Shown here: one piece after another, positions 1-5,187 of the stretch
How the letters are laid out: each line of letters begins with the position of its first letter
How positions within the stretch are numbered: position 1 is the stretch's first letter
Assembly (NCBI GenBank): GCA_007116295.1
Contig: SKIS01000003.1
Span: 1 to 6,087 of the forward strand
DNA from: Candidatus Woesearchaeota archaeon
GTDB taxonomy: Archaea; Nanobdellota; Nanobdellia; Woesearchaeales; 21-14-0-10-32-9
Reading direction: 5' to 3'
DNA length: 6,087 nt
Translations under genes and position numbers: made by a program
Notes under the pieces: generated by a model
What the model was told of the DNA's origin: nothing
Seen by the model: the letters and a program-made list of their open reading frames with translations, nothing else
The model's database searches: none

Positions 1-1202
1 ATAGCTGTCGCTCCCACTATGTGTAAATAAGTTTTTTCTTCTGGACTATTATCTCCCATTAAGAACATGCTTGGCGAATTATCAATTAGTATAAAACTAT
101 CTGGAACATCTTTTTCTTTTTTGTAAGATTTTCCTTCTTTTCTAACCCAACTCTTGGTTATTCCTGGAAGTATTCCTGGGGTGCTAAAACTATCCACTTC
201 ATTTATAGGATCTGAAAATCCAAAAGGTTTATGGCTATGAGGGTATAAACTTTTATTTAGTTGAGTTTCTCGTTTTTTTATAGGTATGGCGTATTTTGCT
301 GCTAACGCTGAGTAAAAATTAGCTGCTATTTCTAAAGTTCCTTTTCCTATACCCATCCCGTTTTTTTGGTTTTGATCTTTGGTCTTGTTTATTAGTTCTT
401 CTCCTAAAACTTCTTTTACTATTTCTTCGTATTCTTTAGCGTTTTCACATTCTTTTGCAAAGGTTTTCAAACCTCTACGTATTTCGTTTTCTGTGAAGTC
501 TTTAAGACTCTTGCCTGTTCCTTGTCCAGGGAGTCCTCCTTTCATAGAGTCTTGGCTTTCATAGTCTTTTAGGATCATTACGAAATCTTTGAAGCTTTCT
601 TTTTCAAAAATTTTATTTGTATAATCAATTTCTTTTAATTTTTCAATAACTTCTTTTGGATGCATGTTAAGATTTCTTTGTATTTCTTCAACTAATCCTT
701 TTTCGTTTAAATCAATACCGAAATCTTCTTTTGAAACAGCTTGGTACAATCCATACATTAGTTTTCCAAAGTAATCCTCTTTAGGTATTCCTAGTGCTTT
801 TCTTACTTTAGGCGTTGTTTTCATCCCCAAATCCTTTGCTTGATAAATATTTGTTTGAGCTTCATTAAATGCATATCTTAAGTTACTTATTTGGGAGTTA
901 TTAGTCAGGTCTTTTGCTGCTTTTTGAAGTCTTAAGATATTAACAAAGCTTCCTGGAAACTTAGCGAAGTGTACCATTTCATGAGTTAAAATATCTTCAA
1001 ACGCATCTCTTGCAGGTATTCCTTTTTCTTCAAGTGTTTGTATAAAGTTTTCATTCACTCTAACTTCTAGGTTTTTTAGATCTATTTGTGCGTTGTCTAT
1101 ATTAGAATCTAGTTTTGGTTGTGGTAACTGTGGGTAGTTGAGTATTTTTCTACTTTTTTCCCATTCTTCTTTCATTATTTGTTCGTATTTTTCAGTTGCC
1201 AT
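1..1202 (-). CDS. Metallopeptidase-like (HExxH) plus VWA domain protein, MoxR partner; C-terminus cut by the window edge
   Basis: Reading leftwards from an ATG at 1202, 400 codons are open to the window edge, so the 3' end is missing. Residues 74-78 read HEMVH, a HExxH zinc-site motif, and 35 residues later N113-E114-A115 resembles the NE segment that supplies the third ligand in gluzincins. The middle (about 130-310) is charged and mostly helical. Residues 366-379 (VPDSFILIDNSPSM) form the first strand and MIDAS loop of a VWA domain, with D374, S376 and S378 as DxSxS metal ligands. HExxH followed by a VWA-like domain is the layout of DUF2201-type proteins, which often pair with MoxR ATPases. 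The likely role is the substrate-binding, perhaps proteolytic, partner of the ATPase encoded two genes upstream. The start lies 2 bases after the preceding stop with a weak AAAGGAA ribosome site. Domain calls come from motifs alone; whether the HExxH is active is unknown. Confidence 0.8.
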   Translation of the reverse strand, partial: MATEKYEQIMKEEWEKSRKILNYPQLPQPKLDSNIDNAQIDLKNLEVRVNENFIQTLEEKGIPARDAFEDILTHEMVHFAKFPGSFVNILRLQKAAKDLTNNSQISNLRYAFNEAQTNIYQAKDLGMKTTPKVRKALGIPKEDYFGKLMYGLYQAVSKEDFGIDLNEKGLVEEIQRNLNMHPKEVIEKLKEIDYTNKIFEKESFKDFVMILKDYESQDSMKGGLPGQGTGKSLKDFTENEIRRGLKTFAKECENAKEYEEIVKEVLGEELINKTKDQNQKNGMGIGKGTLEIAANFYSALAAKYAIPIKKRETQLNKSLYPHSHKPFGFSDPINEVDSFSTPGILPGITKSWVRKEGKSYKKEKDVPDSFILIDNSPSMFLMGDNSPEEKTYLHIVGATA

Positions 1203-1204
1203 TT

Positions 1205-1642
1205 TTAGTTTCCTTTGCTTTTTCTGTTTGGTTTGCAATATTCAAAGTAGATGTTGGCTTGATTTAGTTTATGGATATTTATTCCTTGCAAACCAAAAAA
1301 TTCAGGAGTTTTTATTATGTGGCTTAGGTCCATATCTAAATCTTTAAGATTGTGAAGTCTAATTCGTCTCTTTCCATAGTCTTTGTCAGGGCCTATGTTA
1401 ATACAAGTATTGCGTTTATGTACGAAGTAGTGATTTGTGTTTGTAGGATATTTTCCTGATATCCAGGTCCAGTCTCCTAATTCGTATATCTGCATTAAGT
1501 TATCATATTCTTTTTGGCTTTTGATATTTAAAAAAACATGCGAGCCCATAGGAAGCAGTTCTATTTGGGGTCTTTCAACTAAGATAGGTTTCCTTGCGTC
1601 TCCGTATTTTTTGGCTAGTCTTTGTAGGTTTTTGTTTAGCAT
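1205..1642 (-). CDS. Unrecognised 145-residue operon protein with a W-x-W / SGxxPT segment
   Basis: The function is not recognised. The protein is complete (145 residues), basic, has no signal peptide or membrane segment, and is probably cytoplasmic. The first 25 residues are Lys/Arg-rich. Residues 33-98 look like a compact mixed alpha/beta unit: a strand (35-40), a helix (43-55), W58-x-W60, S62-G63-x-x-P66-T67, then T79-C80-I81 and a Lys/Arg-rich strand at 91-95. From memory, a similar pattern (helix, WxW, SGxxPT, TCI) occurs in small uncharacterised phage-type proteins; this is a weak recollection. The start is 1 base after the ATPase stop and the stop is 2 bases before the VWA start, so translation is probably coupled and the product stoichiometric with both. 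It may be an adaptor or substrate-recognition subunit; that is inference from position only. Confidence 0.75.
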   Translation of the reverse strand: MLNKNLQRLAKKYGDARKPILVERPQIELLPMGSHVFLNIKSQKEYDNLMQIYELGDWTWISGKYPTNTNHYFVHKRNTCINIGPDKDYGKRRIRLHNLKDLDMDLSHIIKTPEFFGLQGINIHKLNQANIYFEYCKPNRKSKGN

Positions 1643-1643
1643 C

Positions 1644-2999
1644 TTATGAGTCTTTTAGGTCTTTTGCCAAGTCGTAAAACAGAGGGTGGCCTACTCCGTC
1701 ACCGGCGAGAGCTTCTGTTTCTCTTAGCGCTTTTTGTATATCATTGTTTCCTATTAGCCCCAGTACTCGTTTATAATTATCTTGGCTTTCAAAGAATCTT
1801 TTTTGTACTCCGGGAAGATTTTCTGTCCCTCGTCCTAATAGCATTTTGGTTATGTACAGATTTAGAGGATCTTCTCGTTTATCGTCTTTAAATTCGTTTA
1901 TTGTTTGAGGAGTCCAATTTATTTTGTGCCAAAGAGTGTATGGTGCTACTTTAATTATGTGCTCTAGTTCTACTTCTTTTTTTCCTTGTAGCCACGCCAA
2001 AGATTTTGCGTAGTTAACTAAAGATTTGTTTGTTCTATTACTTCCAGAACCTGTGAATGTTGAACTTAAGTAAGATCCATTTTCTAGATTGATAGGGTCT
2101 ATACTTCTTTTTTGTCCGTAATTAGCTTCAACGTTAAGTTCAGATATTAAAAAGGTGAGGTATATACTTGCGTCTTCACTTAAGGAGATGTTTTTTATTT
2201 CTTGTTTTATTTCTTGTTCTTCTTCTCTTGTCAAGACAGGGAATCCTTTTTGGTTTAATATTTCTTTTTGATCGTGGATTACATCTTGCAAAGCTTTCAT
2301 ATTTTCTTCGTAGGGCTTGCCCGAGCTTAGTATATCTAGTGCTTTTTGGGTGAGCTTTTTGTTGATTAGTATTTCGTCTTGTGAGTTAGTATGGTTTTCA
2401 GCTATTACTAAGGAGTTTATTACTCCTGGAAACTTTGATTCTGTTGCCACGTCAAATCTATCTAGTATTGGTGGTATGATATCATTATTTCCGCTGTCTG
2501 CGTAGTTGCAAGTCGCAAAAAAGGGTTCTGAACCGTTTGTTATAGTTTCATTTAAATAGTTCCATTCTCCTCTGTCTACTCCGTTTAGGACTATGCTTTG
2601 GTTTGATTCTGGTATTCTGTTAAATTCATCGAATATTTTAGGTCCTATTTGTACGAAGTGTTGCCAGATAACGTCTTCTTTTCCTTTATGCATTTGACCG
2701 TAGTGAGGTCTTCCTATCATTTTTTCTTCTGTTTTTTGAGGGTCTCCTCTTATTGCTGCTCTTTTTACTAGGTCTAATGGTAGTCCGTTAAAAATAGAGT
2801 TTAGGTATTCTGCAGAAGTTGTTTTTCCTCCTCCGTATTCTCCAAATAAGAGTATGTTTCCTTTTGTTAGTTGTGTTAAGGTGCCAAATAGCAAAGAAGA
2901 ATTAAATCTTTCTTCGTTTGTTTCAAAATCATTTCTGCCCAAGTAAAAGTTTTCTTTGATTAATTCGTACAGTTTTTTTACTTTTTCTTGTTTTTTCAT
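1644..2999 (-). CDS. MoxR-type AAA+ ATPase
   Basis: This is a 451-residue AAA+ ATPase of the MoxR group. Walker A is GEYGGGKT (53-60), Walker B is IFDE (122-125), sensor 1 is N165 in FFATCNY, the arginine-finger region is PPILDRFD (176-183), and sensor 2 is R322 in a lid segment that continues into Y330-A-K-S-L-A-W-L-Q-G, the usual MoxR C-terminal signature. A segment around 84-101 (RGDP...IGRPHYG) sits where MoxR proteins carry their pre-Walker-B insert. A long charged helical stretch (215-275) precedes the lid. MoxR ATPases form hexameric rings that work with VWA proteins to insert cofactors or remodel complexes; the VWA gene is two genes downstream in the same operon. The ATG at 2999 has no clear Shine-Dalgarno site but lies 47 bases from the first T of a good TATA box. 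All catalytic residues are present, so the enzyme should be active. The client is unknown. Confidence 0.92.
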   Translation of the reverse strand: MKKQEKVKKLYELIKENFYLGRNDFETNEERFNSSLLFGTLTQLTKGNILLFGEYGGGKTTSAEYLNSIFNGLPLDLVKRAAIRGDPQKTEEKMIGRPHYGQMHKGKEDVIWQHFVQIGPKIFDEFNRIPESNQSIVLNGVDRGEWNYLNETITNGSEPFFATCNYADSGNNDIIPPILDRFDVATESKFPGVINSLVIAENHTNSQDEILINKKLTQKALDILSSGKPYEENMKALQDVIHDQKEILNQKGFPVLTREEEQEIKQEIKNISLSEDASIYLTFLISELNVEANYGQKRSIDPINLENGSYLSSTFTGSGSNRTNKSLVNYAKSLAWLQGKKEVELEHIIKVAPYTLWHKINWTPQTINEFKDDKREDPLNLYITKMLLGRGTENLPGVQKRFFESQDNYKRVLGLIGNNDIQKALRETEALAGDGVGHPLFYDLAKDLKDS

Positions 3000-3023
3000 T
3001 TTTACAAAGCGTTATTGTTTTTC

Positions 3024-3066
3024 AGTAATGACTACACATTTATAAATATTTCTTTTAGTCGTTACT
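3024..3066. repeat. Inverted repeat flanking the operon TATA box
   Basis: AGTAATGACTA (3024-3034) and TAGTCGTTACT (3056-3066) are reverse complements at 10 of 11 positions, separated by 21 bases that contain the TATA box of the leftward operon. An inverted repeat placed on both sides of a TATA box is a typical arrangement for an archaeal repressor or autoregulator. The repeat is seen directly; the operator role is inferred. Confidence 0.5.
3038..3046 (-). promoter_or_regulatory. TATA box for the AAA+/VWA operon
   Basis: The minus strand reads TTTATAAAT, preceded by AAGAAATA as a purine-rich BRE-like stretch. The first T is 47 bases from the ATG at 2999, exactly the spacing seen at rnhB and the secreted barrel-like gene. 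Transcription would start near 3016 and leave a leader of about 17 bases. The core is nearly palindromic, so weak rightward use is also possible. Confidence 0.6.
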
Positions 3067-3076
3067 ATAAAGTAAC
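3061..3076. repeat. Perfect 6-base palindrome GTTACT-ATAA-AGTAAC in the divergent promoter region
   Basis: Arms GTTACT (3061-3066) and AGTAAC (3071-3076) are perfect reverse complements around ATAA. The left arm is also part of the larger inverted repeat that flanks the operon TATA box, so the same half-site may serve both arrangements. It also creates a TATA-like string (CTATAAAG) pointing towards dus. A protein-binding site is inferred, not shown. Confidence 0.4.
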
Positions 3077-3100
3077 AATATTTTGTTAATGGTGGATAAG

Positions 3101-3110
3101 ATTAATATAA
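3101..3110 (+). promoter_or_regulatory. Possible TATA box for leaderless dus transcription
   Basis: ATTAATATAA is centred about 27 bases upstream of the dus ATG, where a TATA box belongs if transcription starts at the start codon. It is preceded by the purine-rich GGATAAG. No Shine-Dalgarno site precedes the dus ATG, which agrees with a leaderless mRNA. The CTATAAAG string at 3065-3072 is the alternative. Confidence 0.35.
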
Positions 3111-3132
3111 CTCTACAACTTTCTAAACATCC

Positions 3133-4107
3133 ATGAAACTTCCAAAATTCGAAGGAAAAGCATTTTTAGCACCTATGAGTGGAATAACAGATCCGGCATT
3201 TAGACTCCTATGCAGACAAAACGGAGCGAGCCTAGTAGTCACAGAACTCACAAACGTACACGCAATAGTACAAAAAGAAAAAGAGCTAAAAAAGGAGCAC
3301 AAAAAAATAACTGAATTCGTAGAATTCAGCACAAAAGAAAGCCCGGTAGGAATACAACTATTTGGAAACGACATAGAAAAAACGATTCAAGCAGCAAAAA
3401 TAGTAGAACCCTACTTTGACGTAATAGACTTCAACATGGGATGTCCAGCAACCCACATAACAAGACAAATGGCAGGAGCAGCACTACTACAAAAACCAGA
3501 CTTTAACGAAAAACTCTTCTCAAAACTAGTAAAAGCAGTAAACAAACCAGTCACACTAAAAATGAGAACAGGAGTCTCCAACAACAACTGCTACCTTTAC
3601 AAAAACATAGCTAAAATCGCGCAAGACTGCGGAGTCCAAATGCTCACTTTACACGGAAGAACAGTTGATCAAGGATACAGCGGGCAAGCAGACTGGAACA
3701 AAATAAAAGAGTTAAAAGAAATATCAACTGTTCCAGTAGTAGGAAACGGAGATATAGATTCTCCAGAAAAAGCAAAAGAAATGATGGATAAAACAGGATG
3801 TGACTACGTCATGATAGGAAGAGCAGCCAGAGGCAACCCGCAAATCTTTGACAACATAAACACTTACCTAAAAAACAAAACATATACTTTTGATCCACAA
3901 AAAAAAATAAACTCTTTATTCAAATACTTAGAATACACAAAACTCTACAACATAAAATTTAGCAACATAAAAATGCAAGCAATGCAATTCACAAAAGGAA
4001 TGGAAGGAGGAGCCCAACTAAGGCTAGACCTAGGACAAACAGAAAACATAAAAGAAATAAAAAAAATATTTGAAGAAATAGACGTTGATAAGCAAAATAA
4101 ACCATAA
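3133..4107 (+). CDS. dus: tRNA-dihydrouridine synthase
   Basis: This FMN-dependent enzyme reduces uridine to dihydrouridine, mainly in the D-loop of tRNA, using NADPH. The 324-residue length fits the family. The TIM-barrel starts with the FMN-binding APMSGITDPAFR (13-24), then QLFGND (75-80) and the catalytic loop DFNMGCP (99-105) with C104 as proton donor. K143 in KMRTG, H174 in LHGRT, the phosphate-binding GNGDI (204-208) and IGRAARGNP (228-236) follow. The short helical C-terminal domain (about 245-320) should bind tRNA. All key residues are present, so the enzyme should be functional. The ATG at 3133 puts the first motif at the normal distance from the N-terminus and has no Shine-Dalgarno site. 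Codons end strongly in A or C, unlike rnhB next to it. The exact Dus subtype and target uridine cannot be told from sequence motifs. Confidence 0.95.
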   Translation: MKLPKFEGKAFLAPMSGITDPAFRLLCRQNGASLVVTELTNVHAIVQKEKELKKEHKKITEFVEFSTKESPVGIQLFGNDIEKTIQAAKIVEPYFDVIDFNMGCPATHITRQMAGAALLQKPDFNEKLFSKLVKAVNKPVTLKMRTGVSNNNCYLYKNIAKIAQDCGVQMLTLHGRTVDQGYSGQADWNKIKELKEISTVPVVGNGDIDSPEKAKEMMDKTGCDYVMIGRAARGNPQIFDNINTYLKNKTYTFDPQKKINSLFKYLEYTKLYNIKFSNIKMQAMQFTKGMEGGAQLRLDLGQTENIKEIKKIFEEIDVDKQNKP

Positions 4108-4108
4108 A

Positions 4109-4117
4109 TTTTATAAC
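4109..4117 (+). promoter_or_regulatory. TATA box for rnhB
   Basis: TTTTATAAC begins 2 bases after the dus stop. The first T of its TTTATA core (4110) is 47 bases before the TTG start of rnhB, predicting a leader of about 17 bases that carries the GAGGT site. rnhB therefore probably has its own promoter in addition to any read-through from dus. Confidence 0.55.
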
Positions 4118-4144
4118 TATTCTTCATTGATATTATAACACGAT

Positions 4145-4149
4145 GAGGT
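4145..4149 (+). promoter_or_regulatory. Shine-Dalgarno site that fixes the TTG start of rnhB
   Basis: GAGGT lies 7 bases before the TTG at 4157, a normal spacing. The in-frame stop at 4136-4138 and lack of an in-frame ATG before the GxEEAGRG motif leave TTG as the best start. The upstream ATG at 4143 is in another frame and stops after five codons. Confidence 0.65.
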
Positions 4150-4156
4150 TATTATA

Positions 4157-4789
4157 TTGATAGTAGCAGGAGTTGAAGAAGCAGGAAGAGGTCCGGTAAT
4201 AGGGCCTATGGTTATGGCTATCTGCGCTATAGATAAATCAAAACTTTATTTATTAGAAGAAATAGGAGTAAAGGATTCTAAGATGCTTTCTCCTAAGAAA
4301 AGAGAGGCTTTAATTAGTAAAATTAAAGAAATCTGTGAAGTTAATGTTCTCATTTTATCTCCTAAAATCATTGATGGTGCTTTAGCAGATCCTTCTATGA
4401 ACCTTAATTGGTTAGAAGCCAAAACAAGTGCTAAACTTATAAATAGTGTTAATTGTGAAAAAGCAATTTTGGACTGTCCCAGCGCAAATACTTTGGCTTA
4501 CAAGAATTATGTCCAAAAACTATTGAAAAAAGAAGTTCAGATTATAAGTGAGCACAAAGCTGATGAAAAATATGTTGTTGTAGGCGCAGCAAGTATCGTT
4601 GCGAAAGTTATTAGGGATAAAGAGATTCAAAAACTCAGGGATAAAACAGGAGTTGATTTTGGCAGCGGGTACCCTGCTGATCCTAAAACAAAAGAATTTC
4701 TAAAAGAAAATTGGGATAAATTTGACTTTTTTAGAAAGTCTTGGAAGACTTATAAAAAGCTTGCTAACAAAAAGCTTGGTGATTTTTAA
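4157..4789 (+). CDS. rnhB: Ribonuclease HII, archaeal type, with Glu at the first catalytic position
   Basis: RNase HII cuts the RNA strand of RNA-DNA hybrids and removes single ribonucleotides from DNA. The 210-residue protein follows the archaeal/eukaryal H2 pattern: GVEEAGRGPVIGP (5-17), VKDSK (38-42), MNLNWLE (81-87), LDCPS (105-109) with D106, HKADEKY (133-139) with D136, AASIVAKVIRD (144-154), GSGYPADPKTKEFL (about 170-183) and a C-terminal SWKTYKKL. The four metal ligands are normally D, E, D, D; here the first is E7, followed by E8, D106 and D136. This Asp-to-Glu change in the DEAGRG motif could weaken or alter metal use. Everything else, including the GRG loop and the Tyr of GSGYP that recognises the ribose junction, is intact. 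Translation uses TTG with a good GAGGT site. The stop overlaps the stop of the convergent nuclease-like gene. Confidence 0.95.
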   Translation: MIVAGVEEAGRGPVIGPMVMAICAIDKSKLYLLEEIGVKDSKMLSPKKREALISKIKEICEVNVLILSPKIIDGALADPSMNLNWLEAKTSAKLINSVNCEKAILDCPSANTLAYKNYVQKLLKKEVQIISEHKADEKYVVVGAASIVAKVIRDKEIQKLRDKTGVDFGSGYPADPKTKEFLKENWDKFDFFRKSWKTYKKLANKKLGDF

Positions 4790-5079
4790 TTAACCTGAAC
4801 TAATTTATCTCCTGATCCACAATAAAAATAGCAGCTAATTCTTTTATCATTAAACATTTTTCTAAGTTTTCTAAGTTGTTTTTTTGCTTTTGTTATCCTG
4901 TAGCTACATTTCACTTCATAGAAATGTATTTCTCGTCCTTTTCTTGCGATTACGTCTACTTCTGCTACTGTTCTTTTTTTATTGGTTATTTTTAGATTGG
5001 TAGAAATATAGTCGTACTCGTTTTCTATTTGGGAGACTAGTTGGTTGACGTATCTGTCGTGTTTTGTTAGTTTTTGCAT
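4786..5079 (-). CDS. Small PD-(D/E)XK nuclease-like protein
   Basis: This complete 97-residue protein shows the core of the PD-(D/E)XK nuclease fold. A helix with acidic residues (8-21) is followed by D42 in EVDVIA (40-45), a strand, and E55-V56-K57 in YEVKCS (54-59), then a basic helix with Q68 (63-75) and a last strand (81-87). D42, E55 and K57 are the expected metal-binding and catalytic residues. The arrangement resembles Hjc Holliday-junction resolvases and YraN/UPF0102 proteins, but both are clearly longer, so the family is not settled. The likely activity is metal-dependent DNA cleavage, perhaps in repair beside rnhB. The ATG at 5079 has a weak AGGA site 5 bases upstream. Its stop at 4786-4788 overlaps the rnhB stop. 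It is transcribed divergently from the secreted protein gene. Confidence 0.8.
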   Translation of the reverse strand: MQKLTKHDRYVNQLVSQIENEYDYISTNLKITNKKRTVAEVDVIARKGREIHFYEVKCSYRITKAKKQLRKLRKMFNDKRISCYFYCGSGDKLVQVN

Positions 5080-5115
5080 TTATATCCTAACCTGGTTATG
5101 CCCTGAGTTTTTTAT

Positions 5116-5123
5116 TATTTAAA
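5116..5123 (-). promoter_or_regulatory. Weak TATA-like box for the nuclease-like gene
   Basis: The minus strand reads TTTAAATA, 44 bases from the ATG at 5079. It is a poorer match than the TTTATA boxes of the neighbouring genes and 3 bases off their shared spacing, so weaker transcription is expected if it is used. Confidence 0.35.
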
Positions 5124-5140
5124 GTTTTCTAATCACAATA

Positions 5141-5149
5141 TTTATATAT
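5141..5149 (+). promoter_or_regulatory. TATA box for the secreted barrel-like gene
   Basis: TTTATATAT has its first T 47 bases before the ATG at 5188, the same spacing as at rnhB and the AAA+ operon. Transcription should start near 5171, giving a leader of about 17 bases that contains the GAGGT site. The shared AGTC-type motif begins 2 bases after it. Confidence 0.6.
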
Positions 5150-5150
5150 G

Positions 5151-5160
5151 AGTCACTACT
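5151..5160 (+). promoter_or_regulatory. AGTCACTACT motif, candidate operator shared with the AAA+ operon
   Basis: AGTCACTACT lies directly after the TATA box. It matches AGTCATTACT, read on the minus strand at 3033-3024 after the operon TATA box, at 9 of 10 bases, and AGTCGTTACT at 3057-3066 at 8 of 10. It runs into a partial palindrome, ACTACT-AAAT-AGTGGT (5158-5173), resembling the one at 3061-3076. A regulator bound here would block or alter transcription start. The matches are seen; the regulator is inferred. Confidence 0.45.
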
Positions 5161-5176
5161 ACTAAATAGTGGTAAA

Positions 5177-5181
5177 GAGGT
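5177..5181 (+). promoter_or_regulatory. Shine-Dalgarno site of the secreted barrel-like gene
   Basis: GAGGT lies 6 bases before the ATG at 5188 and supports that start, which is also the one that gives a well-formed signal peptide. Confidence 0.65.
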
Positions 5182-5187
5182 AATTGT

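Noticed and set aside
379..564. Short rightward open frame within the VWA gene
   Set aside because: It lies antisense to a clearly coding region with recognisable HExxH and VWA motifs, and shows only the hydrophobic Ser/Phe-rich composition expected from the complement of Lys/Glu-rich codons.
1646..2505. Rightward open frames within the AAA+ gene that look like small membrane proteins
   Set aside because: Their Leu/Phe richness is the mirror image of the A-rich ATPase codons; the ATPase motifs on the minus strand are decisive.
4754..4778. AAAAAGCTTG direct repeat in rnhB as a mobile-element or attachment site
   Set aside because: It encodes the repeated Lys-Lys-Leu of the basic C-terminal tail and is explained by coding.
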